43,233 nt of DNA from Candidatus Kaiserbacteria bacterium (lineage in GTDB: Bacteria; Patescibacteriota; Minisyncoccia; Phycocordibacterales; UBA2100). The notes under the pieces were generated by a model that worked only from the letters and a program-made list of their open reading frames with translations, ran no database searches and was not told the DNA's origin. The position numbers and the translations under genes were made by a program. The stretch is taken from the NCBI GenBank assembly GCA_003164215.1, contig PLSR01000012.1:1-43233 (forward strand), in the 5' to 3' direction. Position 1 is the stretch's first letter, and each line of letters opens with the position of its first letter. This document shows, piece by piece, positions 16,091-23,393 of this stretch.

Positions 16091-17530
16091 ATGGAAGAAA
16101 AAAAGCCGTTCTATCTGACGACAACGATCCCGTATGTGAACGCGGCACCGCATATTGGATTCGCGTTAGAGATCGTGCAGGCTGATACGATTGCGCGCTA
16201 CAAGCGCCTCAGGGGATACGACGTTTTCTTTAATTTCGGTTCCGATGAGCACGGACAGAAGATCTGGCAAAAGGCGAATGAGAGTCGACAGACGCCGCAG
16301 GAATATGTCGATGAATACGCGGCGAAGTTCTCGGCACTGAAGGAACAGTTGAATCTGACCTATGACGCGTTCGTTCGCACGACCGATCCGCACCACAAAG
16401 CCGCAGCGCAGGAAATGTGGCGGCGCTGCAAAGCGGCGGGTGATATCTATAAGAAGAACTATGAGATAAAGTATTGCGTCGGATGTGAGCTTGAGAAAGT
16501 GGATTCAGAATTGGTGAACGGTAAGTGCCCGCTGCATCCGAATCTCGAGCTCGAGATCCGTATCGAAGAGAATTATTTCTTCCGCATATCGAAATATCAG
16601 GACCGGTTGAGGCAGCTGTATGAGCGGACCGATTTCGTAGTGCCCGATCACCGCCTCAACGAAATGCGTTCTTTTGCCGACAAAAAGGGATTCGAGGATT
16701 TTTCCATCTCTCGATTGAAAGCAAAAATGTCGTGGGGCGTCGAGGTCCCGGATGATCCGGAGCACGTCATGTACGTCTGGTTCGACGCGCTGGTCAACTA
16801 CATCTCGACCTTGGGTTGGCCGGAAGATGCGGCGAAGTTCTCGCACTTTTGGAATGGCACGAAAGATTGCATCCAACTCGCCGGAAAGGATCAGGTGCGC
16901 CAGCAAGCGGCGATGTGGCAGGCAATACTCATGTCGGCCGAACTCCCGCCCACAGGGCAGATCCTCATTCACGGATTCATAACATCGAGCGGGGAGAAGA
17001 TGTCGAAGTCGCTCGGCAATGTCATCGAGCCGACAGCGCTCGTAGAAGCATATGGCACTGATGCACTTCGGTATTTCTTGCTGCGGCATATTCATCCGAC
17101 CGAGGATTCCGATTTCACGATAGAAAAGTTCAAGGAGGTCTACAACGCGGATCTTGCCAACGGCCTTGGTAACTTGATCGCACGCATCATGCGGCTTTCC
17201 GAGACACATCTCGAAAAGGGGACGCGACCGGCGCTGCACGATTTTCCCTCGGCGTACACCGAAGCGCTCGATGTATATCGATACAACGACGCACTCGTGT
17301 TCGTCTGGGGCGAGGTCCAATTCCTCGATCGCATGATCACCGAATCGGCGCCATTCAAAGTCGTGAAGACCGATCCGAAAGCGGGGCGTGAACTCATTTT
17401 CAAACTGACGCAGGATCTCTACCACATCGCCGAGCTTCTCGCACCTTTCATGCCAGAGACTGCGGAGAAGATCAAAACAGCGGTCGTCGAGAACAAAAAA
17501 CCGGAAAATCTCTTTCTGCGCAAAGAATAG
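16091..17530 (+). CDS. metG: Methionyl-tRNA synthetase
   Basis: A 479-residue class I synthetase charging initiator and elongator tRNA-Met. The HIGH-type motif is PHIGF in TTTIPYVNAAPHIGFALE; the KMSKS motif is exact (KMSKSLGNVIEP). A CVGCE...GKCPLHP segment corresponds to the zinc-knuckle region. It ends with the anticodon-binding helical domain (HIAELLAPFMPETAEKI) and lacks the C-terminal tRNA-binding extension found in longer MetRS. Start 16091 (MEEKKPFYLTTT) is chosen: the open frame upstream lies inside the preceding permease gene. tatD begins 2 nt after the stop. Confidence 0.95.
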   Translation: MEEKKPFYLTTTIPYVNAAPHIGFALEIVQADTIARYKRLRGYDVFFNFGSDEHGQKIWQKANESRQTPQEYVDEYAAKFSALKEQLNLTYDAFVRTTDPHHKAAAQEMWRRCKAAGDIYKKNYEIKYCVGCELEKVDSELVNGKCPLHPNLELEIRIEENYFFRISKYQDRLRQLYERTDFVVPDHRLNEMRSFADKKGFEDFSISRLKAKMSWGVEVPDDPEHVMYVWFDALVNYISTLGWPEDAAKFSHFWNGTKDCIQLAGKDQVRQQAAMWQAILMSAELPPTGQILIHGFITSSGEKMSKSLGNVIEPTALVEAYGTDALRYFLLRHIHPTEDSDFTIEKFKEVYNADLANGLGNLIARIMRLSETHLEKGTRPALHDFPSAYTEALDVYRYNDALVFVWGEVQFLDRMITESAPFKVVKTDPKAGRELIFKLTQDLYHIAELLAPFMPETAEKIKTAVVENKKPENLFLRKE

Positions 17531-17532
17531 CC

Positions 17533-18363
17533 ATGAATTATTTCGATGCACATACGCATACGAATTTCGTCGCATATGACGAAGATCGCGAGGATGTCAT
17601 CGCGCGTGCGAAGGATGCAGGCGCAGGAATGAATGTAGTAGGTACGCAATTAGACACGTCGCGGTCGGCGGTCGCGCTCGCAGAAGCACATGACGGTGTC
17701 TGGGCGACCATCGGTCTGCACCCGGTCCATACATCAAAGTCATTTCATGACGCCAAAGAGCTCGGCGTGGGCGGAAAGGAATTCACGTCGCGCGGAGAAG
17801 TGTTCGACAAAGCAGCGTACGAGGCGCTCGGGAAGAATCCGAAGGTCATAGCGGTCGGCGAGTGCGGCCTCGACTACTATCGGCTCGATGCCGATACAAA
17901 AAATGTTCAGCGAGAGGTATTTGTCCAGCAGATCGAGCTCGCGAATGATCTTAAGAAACCATTGATGCTTCACGTCAGAAATGGCACCGACGCGAGCGCG
18001 AATGCGTATCTCGATACGGTCGAACTTTTGAAAGCGCATGCGAAGATCCAGGGAGATGTCCACTTTTTCGCAGGGGATTGGGATATTGCGCAGCAATTCC
18101 TCGATCTCGGATTCACTCTTTCATTCACCGGTGTAATCACATTCACTCACGATTATGATGAGATCGTGCGAAATGCGCCTTTAGATATGATCCTTTCGGA
18201 AACGGACGCTCCGTACGTCACGCCGGTACCGTATCGCGGCAAGCGCAACGAGCCTGCGTATGTCGTGGAGACCGTTCGCGCGATCGCGGAGATCCGCGCC
18301 GCTGATCCGAAAGCGGTCCGCCTGCAGTTACTCTTGAATGCGCAGCGTGTTTTTGGCCTGTAA
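17533..18363 (+). CDS. tatD: TatD-family metal-dependent DNase
   Basis: A 276-residue TIM-barrel metallohydrolase. Metal ligands and family motifs are visible: DAHTHTNF (HxH), ATIGLHPVH, VGECGLDYYR, LMLHVRN, HFFAGD, and SETDAPYVTPVPYRGKRNEP. TatD proteins are 3'-5' exonucleases/DNases of the amidohydrolase superfamily acting on DNA or in RNA quality control. It follows metG by 2 nt, a common metG-tatD order in bacteria, and is probably co-transcribed with it. Confidence 0.92.
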   Translation: MNYFDAHTHTNFVAYDEDREDVIARAKDAGAGMNVVGTQLDTSRSAVALAEAHDGVWATIGLHPVHTSKSFHDAKELGVGGKEFTSRGEVFDKAAYEALGKNPKVIAVGECGLDYYRLDADTKNVQREVFVQQIELANDLKKPLMLHVRNGTDASANAYLDTVELLKAHAKIQGDVHFFAGDWDIAQQFLDLGFTLSFTGVITFTHDYDEIVRNAPLDMILSETDAPYVTPVPYRGKRNEPAYVVETVRAIAEIRAADPKAVRLQLLLNAQRVFGL

Positions 18364-18371
18364 TACAGCCC

Positions 18372-18400
18372 TTGCAGACGCGGCACCACTGTGCTAGAGT
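18372..18400 (+). promoter_or_regulatory. Promoter of the rpsF-ssb-rpsR operon
   Basis: A -35 box TTGCAG (18372-18377), a 17-nt spacer, and an extended -10 TGCTAGAGT (TAGAGT 18395-18400). ATG 18412 lies 11 nt after the -10, so the leader is only about 5 nt. Confidence 0.65.
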
Positions 18401-18411
18401 GCGCGCTACAT

Positions 18412-18927
18412 ATGGCTGAAGACACGAAAGTAGTTTCAAAAGATGAAGGCTCCGAGGAGCTCGGACTTCGTATATACGAAGTCGGCTACCACGTCATACC
18501 GACGGTCAAAGAAGAGGATATTGAGAGCGTTGTCGCTTCGATCCGCACGGTGATCGAGAAAGCCGGTGGTTCATTCATCGCCGAAGGCGCACCGGCCCTG
18601 ATGAAGCTCTCATATGCCATGACCGCCCGCGAAGGCGACAAAAATGTCGACTACGACCGGGGTTATTTCGGCTGGATCAAATTTGAATCGTCCGTTGAGG
18701 CATCTGAAACCTTGAATGAGACGCTCAAAGCCGATCGCAACATCCTCCGTCACATCATCTTCCGCACCGTCCGCGAAGAGACCCGCGCCCGCATGAAGAT
18801 CCCGACCTTGCGCGAAGTCCGCCGCACCGATGCGATCAAACCGGCACCGCATCACGTCGAAGACACCTCGATCCCCGTATCTGAAGTCGATCTCGACAAG
18901 GCTATCGAAACACTGACGACTGACTAA
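18412..18927 (+). CDS. rpsF: 30S ribosomal protein S6
   Basis: A 171-residue protein, longer than the usual 95-130 of bacterial S6 because of an N-terminal acidic extension and a C-terminal tail of about 40 residues. The S6 fold is seen in LRIYEVGYHVIPTVKEEDIESVV, the GGSFIAEGAPALMKLSYAM strand, GYFGWIKFESS, and the final NILRHIIFRTVREE. It binds S18 in the small-subunit platform, and rpsR is two genes downstream. ATG 18412 is favoured over the upstream GTG 18391, which overlaps the -10 box. Confidence 0.88.
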   Translation: MAEDTKVVSKDEGSEELGLRIYEVGYHVIPTVKEEDIESVVASIRTVIEKAGGSFIAEGAPALMKLSYAMTAREGDKNVDYDRGYFGWIKFESSVEASETLNETLKADRNILRHIIFRTVREETRARMKIPTLREVRRTDAIKPAPHHVEDTSIPVSEVDLDKAIETLTTD

Positions 18928-18929
18928 GT

Positions 18930-19409
18930 ATGTACATCAACAAGGCAATGCTCTTCGGCAATCTCACGCGCGATCCGGAATTGCGCGCGCTTCCGTCGGG
19001 CATGAACGTCGTGAATTTTTCCGTTGCGACCAATCGCGTCTTCAAGGATCGCGATGGCAAGAATCAGGAACAAACCGACTTTCACAACGTCGTCGTCTTC
19101 GGTCGCCAGGCTGACACGGTGAATCAATATCTCAAGAAGGGGAGTTCGGTATTCGTCGAAGGACGCATGCAAACGCGCAGCTGGGATGACAAAAAGACCG
19201 GCGAGAAGAAATATCGTACTGAAGTCATCGCTGATCGCGTGCAATTCGGTCCGCGTGGATCGGGCTCAGGTTCGGGCGCCCATTCGAATGGCGGAGGGCA
19301 GGGTGGCGAGATGCCGTCGATGGATGAAGATACCTCCGGTGGTCACTCAGCGGGACCGGGCATTGATTATCCGAAGGAAGACATCAATCCGGATGACATT
19401 CCGTTTTAA
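18930..19409 (+). CDS. ssb: Single-stranded DNA-binding protein
   Basis: A 159-residue SSB. The OB-fold is at residues 1-105 ([66 protein letters not shown]), a Gly-rich flexible linker follows, and the acidic tip ends in DDIPF, the docking tail for partner proteins such as RecO and helicases. It starts 2 nt after the rpsF stop and precedes rpsR, the standard rpsF-ssb-rpsR order. Confidence 0.97.
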   Translation: MYINKAMLFGNLTRDPELRALPSGMNVVNFSVATNRVFKDRDGKNQEQTDFHNVVVFGRQADTVNQYLKKGSSVFVEGRMQTRSWDDKKTGEKKYRTEVIADRVQFGPRGSGSGSGAHSNGGGQGGEMPSMDEDTSGGHSAGPGIDYPKEDINPDDIPF

Positions 19410-19426
19410 AAATAAGTAACGATCTT

Positions 19427-19624
19427 ATGGCCAACATTCTTACTCAAAATGACATTCAGCACGTCGACTACAAGGACGTTGATCTCTTGAAACAGTTCAT
19501 CAATCCGCACGGCCGCATGGTCAGCCGCAAGCGAGGCGGTCTCACCGCCAAGCAGCAGCGCGCCGTCGAGGCCGCCGTGAAGCGCGCACGATTCATGGGA
19601 TTGCTTCCGTACGTGCAGAAATAA
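19427..19624 (+). CDS. rpsR: 30S ribosomal protein S18
   Basis: A 65-residue S18 with the typical core [49 protein letters not shown]. It binds 16S rRNA as a heterodimer with S6. It is the last gene of the operon; rplI, often next in other bacteria, is absent. A 7-bp hairpin terminator follows. Confidence 0.96.
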   Translation: MANILTQNDIQHVDYKDVDLLKQFINPHGRMVSRKRGGLTAKQQRAVEAAVKRARFMGLLPYVQK

Positions 19625-19650
19625 ATCCAAACAATACCGAAGTTAAGAAC

Positions 19651-19677
19651 AGACGTCGATTGACGTCTCTTCTTTTT
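19651..19677 (+). terminator. Terminator of rpsF-ssb-rpsR
   Basis: AGACGTC (19651-19657) and GACGTCT (19662-19668) around GATT, followed by CTTCTTTTT. Confidence 0.8.
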
Positions 19678-19719
19678 AGAGGATACTTGGTATCAGCGAA
19701 GCACTCGAAGGAGACGATC

Positions 19720-19830
19720 ATGTCTTGGATAGTGTGGCTCGCTTACCCGGCAACCCCGTTCGTACTGATTGGAGTCGCGTGGTTATTCAGGGACCGCCAC
19801 CCGTATTCGAACCCCGAGGTCAAGAAATGA
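19720..19830 (+). CDS. 36-residue membrane peptide
   Basis: A small ORF starting MSWIVWLAYPATPFVLIG and continuing VAWLFRDRHPYSNPEVKK. The first 23 residues form one hydrophobic segment followed by a positively charged tail, as in single-pass microproteins. The start is backed by an AAGGAGA Shine-Dalgarno about 6 nt upstream, and the ORF is followed by a strong terminator (19847-19883), so it is an independent transcription unit with a translation signal. I do not recognise the family. Confidence 0.6.
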   Translation: MSWIVWLAYPATPFVLIGVAWLFRDRHPYSNPEVKK

Positions 19831-19846
19831 GCCTCGACAACAAAAA

Positions 19847-19883
19847 AGCCCGGCGCACAAGTTGCCGGGCTTCCGTTTTTTTA
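19847..19883. terminator. Bidirectional terminator between the microprotein and efp
   Basis: AGCCCGGC (19847-19854) pairs with GCCGGGCT (19864-19871). A T-run follows on the plus strand, and an A-run precedes it that serves as U-tract for efp on the minus strand. Confidence 0.85.
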
Positions 19884-19893
19884 AAGTTTCAAG

Positions 19894-20460
19894 TTATACC
19901 CGCTCCACGTAATCTCCCGTTTCAGTATTGATGCGGATCGTATCGCCGGTCTCGACGAACATCGGTACGGTGAAGGTGGCACCCGTCTCGACAGTGACGA
20001 CTTTGTCGCCGCCTTGGGCGGTATTGCCACGAGTATTCGGCGGGGCATCGGTCACTTTGAGCTCGACTTTGATCGGGATCTTCACTTGGATCGGTTCACC
20101 ATCGAACCAGCGCATTTCGACGTCGGTATTGCCGATGAGATATTTACCGGCATCGCCCATGATCTCGTCGGTCAAGGTGAATCGTTTGGAGGGGTTATTT
20201 GCCTCGTGGAAGAACCACTCGCCATTGCGGTGATAGATGAATTTCGCGGGCTTGGTCTCGACTTCGGCCTCTTCAACTTTGTCGGAGACGTGGAGCGTAT
20301 GCTCCATCATTGAGCCGGAGCGGAGATTGCGGAGCTTGATCTGATTGACTGGTTTGCGCTGTTGTTTGCGGAAAACCCAGGCTGAAACGACTTCGTACGG
20401 CTCGCCATCCATGATGACCAACCGCTTCGGCAGGACTTCATTATATGCAAGCATCGACAT
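19894..20460 (-). CDS. efp: Translation elongation factor P
   Basis: A 188-residue EF-P, three beta-barrel domains, which relieves ribosome stalling at polyproline. Family landmarks are IKLRNLRSGSMMEHTL (end of domain I), GDAGKYLIGNTDVEMRWFDGEPIQVKIP (domain II) and KVTDAPPNTRGNTAQGGDKVVTVETGATFTVPMFVETGDTIRINTETGDY (domain III). The tip loop that normally reads PGK with the modifiable Lys/Arg reads RKQQRKP (residues 31-37); by alignment the tip position is Gln. The promoter is -35 TGGACA and -10 TATAAT, with only 8 nt between the -10 and ATG. It is divergent from the unknown gene at 20543. Confidence 0.95.
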   Translation of the reverse strand: MSMLAYNEVLPKRLVIMDGEPYEVVSAWVFRKQQRKPVNQIKLRNLRSGSMMEHTLHVSDKVEEAEVETKPAKFIYHRNGEWFFHEANNPSKRFTLTDEIMGDAGKYLIGNTDVEMRWFDGEPIQVKIPIKVELKVTDAPPNTRGNTAQGGDKVVTVETGATFTVPMFVETGDTIRINTETGDYVERV

Positions 20461-20468
20461 AGAGGCCC

Positions 20469-20496
20469 ATTATAGCCATATTCTGGCGGTTGTCCA
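20469..20496 (-). promoter_or_regulatory. Promoter of efp
   Basis: Minus strand: -35 TGGACA (20496-20491), 16-nt spacer, -10 TATAAT (20474-20469), then ATG at 20460. Confidence 0.7.
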
Positions 20497-20530
20497 CTAT
20501 ATCTATTATTGCTATGCTCGCCCATAGGAT

Positions 20531-20538
20531 GAGGAGGT
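20531..20538 (+). promoter_or_regulatory. Strong Shine-Dalgarno before the 20543 gene
   Basis: GAGGAGGT ends 4 nt before ATG 20543 and decides that start over the GTG at 20537. A full Shine-Dalgarno is unusual here, where most housekeeping genes appear leaderless. Confidence 0.65.
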
Positions 20539-20542
20539 GCGC

Positions 20543-21445
20543 ATGTTCTTTAAAAGATCTGAAAGCGGGCAGATCCTCTCCGGAAATGGGGAAGAGCTGA
20601 ATCCGCTCGAAGTCGGCGCATTCGTGCATAAGGTGATGCGCAGACAACTACGACGTAGCGGTCGGCACGACCGTTTTTTGCGAACGGCGCGCCAGACCGG
20701 CGAAGCTACCTTGACCTGGGGTTTCGTTCGCAAGGTCTTCGATGTGGACGATCACCAGGTGACCATTCACGGATGGTTCTCAGAAGGCGTTTTCAGGCTC
20801 TATTGTCTCGGCCCACAAGCCGAATCGGCGGTCGAACGCGTGAACAAACTTCTGCGTCCGTCGCTGCCAAGTTGGTGGAACGTGGCGCGAAAGCGTTACT
20901 CATACAAGGCTCGGCGCAAGCGCGAAGACTGGCTCCGCGCAAAACGACAGCGACTCGAAAAGAAACGTATCGAGCGGGCCGCGAAGAAATCGGATCAGCA
21001 AAAGAGGTCTGCTGTCGACCGCGCATTTGTGCCGTCGCCGATCTCGCTCAAACGTAACGAACTACTGACGCCACAATTCCGCAAAAGCAGGATCTTCTGG
21101 CGGGAAGCGATCAGGTCAACGGTGGCGATCTTCGATATCCACGGGAACGGCCGCTATACGGCTCGCGAGCTCGCGGCACAGGAGCTGTGGAGATCCCTCG
21201 AACGCTCCGGATATCGGTTCGCCCAATACAAACGCCGTGGCTTCTCACTCCGGTTCGATCTCGTCGACGGAATTTGGAGAGGGGACATCACCCCGATCCA
21301 TATTTCATGCACGAAAGACAATGATCGGAAGGAATACCGACGAATGCGTGCGCACTTTCGAGATGTCTTGCTCGGCATACCGAAGGAGTCGCAGGCGGTG
21401 CGACGCGGGCTTCTCTACGACTCGTCCGAGCGTATCGCCGCATAA
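20543..21445 (+). CDS. Unknown basic protein, 300 residues
   Basis: I do not recognise this protein. The N-terminal 110 residues look mixed alpha/beta (HKVMRRQLRRSGRHDRFLRTARQTGEATLTWGFVRKVFDVDDHQVTIHGWF). A strongly basic helix-rich stretch (about residues 118-155, RKRYSYKARRKREDWLRAKRQRLEKKRIERAAKK) could be a coiled coil or nucleic-acid-binding segment. The C-terminal part (TVAIFDIHGNGRYTARELAAQELWRSLERSGYRF) is again globular. No catalytic motif or membrane segment is seen. It has its own Shine-Dalgarno and its own terminator, and shares a divergent promoter region with efp; the gene after it has the same layout. Confidence 0.6.
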   Translation: MFFKRSESGQILSGNGEELNPLEVGAFVHKVMRRQLRRSGRHDRFLRTARQTGEATLTWGFVRKVFDVDDHQVTIHGWFSEGVFRLYCLGPQAESAVERVNKLLRPSLPSWWNVARKRYSYKARRKREDWLRAKRQRLEKKRIERAAKKSDQQKRSAVDRAFVPSPISLKRNELLTPQFRKSRIFWREAIRSTVAIFDIHGNGRYTARELAAQELWRSLERSGYRFAQYKRRGFSLRFDLVDGIWRGDITPIHISCTKDNDRKEYRRMRAHFRDVLLGIPKESQAVRRGLLYDSSERIAA

Positions 21446-21455
21446 ATACGACAGC

Positions 21456-21490
21456 GTGGGCTCGCTTGAAACGGCGGGCCCACTCTTTTT
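21456..21490 (+). terminator. Terminator of the 20543 gene
   Basis: GTGGGC (21456-21461) pairs with GCCCAC (21478-21483), followed by TCTTTTT. Confidence 0.75.
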
Positions 21491-21565
21491 ATCGGACCGC
21501 GACAACGATCGATCTTTGATTTATTCGGATACTTTGCTATAGCTAATGAAGCAGGGAGGATGTCC

Positions 21566-21787
21566 ATGTCATACGAGAAGGGAATGTTGTTCATCGACAC
21601 ATTCAGACAGTGCGAGGCGCTTGCGTTCATGGATGCAGCTGGTTGTACGAACGAAGCATGCCTCCAGATCATCTGGGAATCTGACGATCTCGCCGTGATG
21701 CGCCGCGCACTGCGGATGTTCCCGAAGAAGATGCCCGTCTGGTGGAGCAACCGTTTCGAGAGCGCGATCAAACAAATGATCGGGTGA
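21566..21787 (+). CDS. Small unknown protein, 73 residues
   Basis: An unrecognised acidic/helical protein (MSYEKGMLFIDTFRQCEALAF ... ESAIKQMIG) containing two Cys residues and a WESDDLAVMRRALRMFPKKMP segment; no membrane segment or known motif. GGGAGGA (21554-21560) is a good Shine-Dalgarno for ATG 21566; the ATG at 21560 overlaps it and is unlikely. A perfect terminator follows. It is convergent with recA. Confidence 0.55.
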   Translation: MSYEKGMLFIDTFRQCEALAFMDAAGCTNEACLQIIWESDDLAVMRRALRMFPKKMPVWWSNRFESAIKQMIG

Positions 21788-21815
21788 GGCTGGCCGAGCG
21801 GCCAGCCTCTTTCAT
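21786..21815 (+). terminator. Terminator between the 21566 gene and recA
   Basis: GAGGCTGGCC (21786-21795) and GGCCAGCCTC (21800-21809) form a perfect 10-bp stem around GAGC, followed by TTTCATT. The first base overlaps the TGA stop codon. Confidence 0.85.
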
Positions 21816-22894
21816 TATTCCTCTCCTGCGTCACTTCCCGCGGGCGCTTTCGATGCAAAGCTGCCATCGTTGAGGCCTTTGCGGATGTCTTTCAAGAGTT
21901 GATTGAGAACCGCCTTGTGCTCGCGGAGATATGTGCGCGCGGCATCGTAGCCGCGGCCGAGCTTTTCCTCACCGATCGTGTATGAGCCGCCTGATGATTT
22001 CTGCACGAGGCCGAGCTTCTCGCCCAGGGCGAGTGATTCACCCTCCTTACTGATGCCTTCGTTGTACATGAGATCGAATTCGGTCTGGCGAAACGGTGCC
22101 GCGACTTTGTTCTTCACGATCTTCACGCGATGACGGCCGCCCATCGTCTCGTCGCCCTTCTTGATCTGCGCGATGCGGCGGATGTCGATGCGCACTGATG
22201 TGTAGAATTTCAGCGCTTTGCCTCCCGGAGTCGTCTCAGGATTTCCGAACATAACTCCGATCTGCATGCGGATCTGGTTGATGAAGATGACGACCGTCTT
22301 CGTCTTACTGACGATCGCGGTGAGCTTGCGAAGCGCTTGCGACATGAGCCGTGCCTGTTTGCCGACGTGGCTTTGACCCATGTCGCCCTCGATCTCGTCT
22401 TTGGGCGTGAGTGCAGCGACTGAGTCGATGACGATGACGTCGATCTTGCCCGATCGCACGAGGCTCTCGACGATCTCAAGCGCCTGTTCGCCGGTGTCCG
22501 GCTGCGAGATGAGCAGGGAATTGATATCGACGCCGATCTTCTTCGCATATTCCGGATCGACGGCGTGCTCCGCATCGATGAAGGCGCAGATGCCGCCTTT
22601 CTTCTGCGCTTCGGCGATCACATGTAAGGAGAGCGTTGTCTTGCCGGACGACTCCGGTCCGAATATTTCGATGATGCGTCCGCGCGGCAAGCCGCCGATG
22701 CCCAAGGCCCAATCGATGCCGATCGACCCCGTCGGGATCGCGTCGACGTCCACCTTGGGTGTGTCTCCTAATTTCATGATCGCCTCGTCGCCGAATTTCG
22801 TCTTGATCTCGGCGAGCGCGCGGTCGATGTCTCTATCAGTGCCGGTGCCCGTCTCCTTGGGCACCTTCTTTTCTTTCTTCGTAAATCCTGCCAT
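21815..22894 (-). CDS. recA: Recombinase RecA
   Basis: A 359-residue RecA, the strand-exchange ATPase of homologous recombination. Walker A GPESSGKT is at residues 79-86, Walker [11 protein letters not shown] at about 145-154, DNA-binding loop L1 [23 protein letters not shown], loop L2 [28 protein letters not shown], and the C-terminal domain ends in an acidic tail. The length is typical. ATG 22894 gives the normal family start region. An extended -10 (TGATACAAT) lies about 38 nt upstream on the minus strand. A membrane-anchored surface-domain gene and ftsK lie upstream on the same strand. Confidence 0.98.
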   Translation of the reverse strand: MAGFTKKEKKVPKETGTGTDRDIDRALAEIKTKFGDEAIMKLGDTPKVDVDAIPTGSIGIDWALGIGGLPRGRIIEIFGPESSGKTTLSLHVIAEAQKKGGICAFIDAEHAVDPEYAKKIGVDINSLLISQPDTGEQALEIVESLVRSGKIDVIVIDSVAALTPKDEIEGDMGQSHVGKQARLMSQALRKLTAIVSKTKTVVIFINQIRMQIGVMFGNPETTPGGKALKFYTSVRIDIRRIAQIKKGDETMGGRHRVKIVKNKVAAPFRQTEFDLMYNEGISKEGESLALGEKLGLVQKSSGGSYTIGEEKLGRGYDAARTYLREHKAVLNQLLKDIRKGLNDGSFASKAPAGSDAGEE

Positions 22895-22931
22895 ACCCCT
22901 GAATGTTTATATGAATAACGAGGTCTCTACT

Positions 22932-22940
22932 ATTGTATCA
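22932..22940 (-). promoter_or_regulatory. Extended -10 promoter of recA
   Basis: TGATACAAT on the minus strand (TACAAT 22937-22932); the leader to ATG 22894 is about 30 nt. No LexA-type operator was recognised nearby. Confidence 0.5.
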
Positions 22941-22942
22941 AA

Positions 22943-23389
22943 TCACTGACCAGGAGCTATTAGTGGAGTTGTTGACGCGTTTGGTGTCGTTTGTTGCGTA
23001 CTACTTGTAGTAGTTGCGGTACGGACAATTGGTACAGTCGTGGTGGACGTGTAGACGATCTCGATGATCTTCTGCGTCGCGTTGCCGTACTTGTCCTTCG
23101 CGTCGAAAACGATGCGATTGACGCCCGGAGCGAGTACGTAGGGTTCCTGGAAGGCACCCGCCTCGGTCACTTGGATCGGATTGCCGTCGACCGCCAAAGA
23201 AGAGATTCGATCTGCTTTTCCCTGGATCAGGATGTACGGACTGTCGGTCGCCGTCATAGTTTGCGACGGGATGTCGATCGTGGGTCCAAAGAGAAGTCCA
23301 TGCGCTTCGTAGAGAGCATAGGCGATGACTGCGACAAAGAAGATAACGAGCGCGATCCTTGAGAGACGGCTGTCACGATAGGGAAGCAT
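22943..23389 (-). CDS. Membrane-anchored protein with glucodextranase-B-like domain
   Basis: A 148-residue protein. An N-terminal transmembrane segment (IALVIFFVAVIAYALYEAHGLLF, about residues 11-33) is followed by a beta-sandwich of the 'glucodextranase-like, domain B' type: SPYILIQGKADRISSLAVDGNPIQVTEAGAFQEPYVLAPGVNRIVFDAKDKYGNATQK. The C-terminus is a Thr/Ser-rich low-complexity tail. This architecture recurs as a small surface protein in Parcubacteria, where its role is unknown. It starts 4 nt after the ftsK stop, so it is co-transcribed with ftsK. Confidence 0.7.
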   Translation of the reverse strand: MLPYRDSRLSRIALVIFFVAVIAYALYEAHGLLFGPTIDIPSQTMTATDSPYILIQGKADRISSLAVDGNPIQVTEAGAFQEPYVLAPGVNRIVFDAKDKYGNATQKIIEIVYTSTTTVPIVRTATTTSSTQQTTPNASTTPLIAPGQ

Positions 23390-23393
23390 AGCG

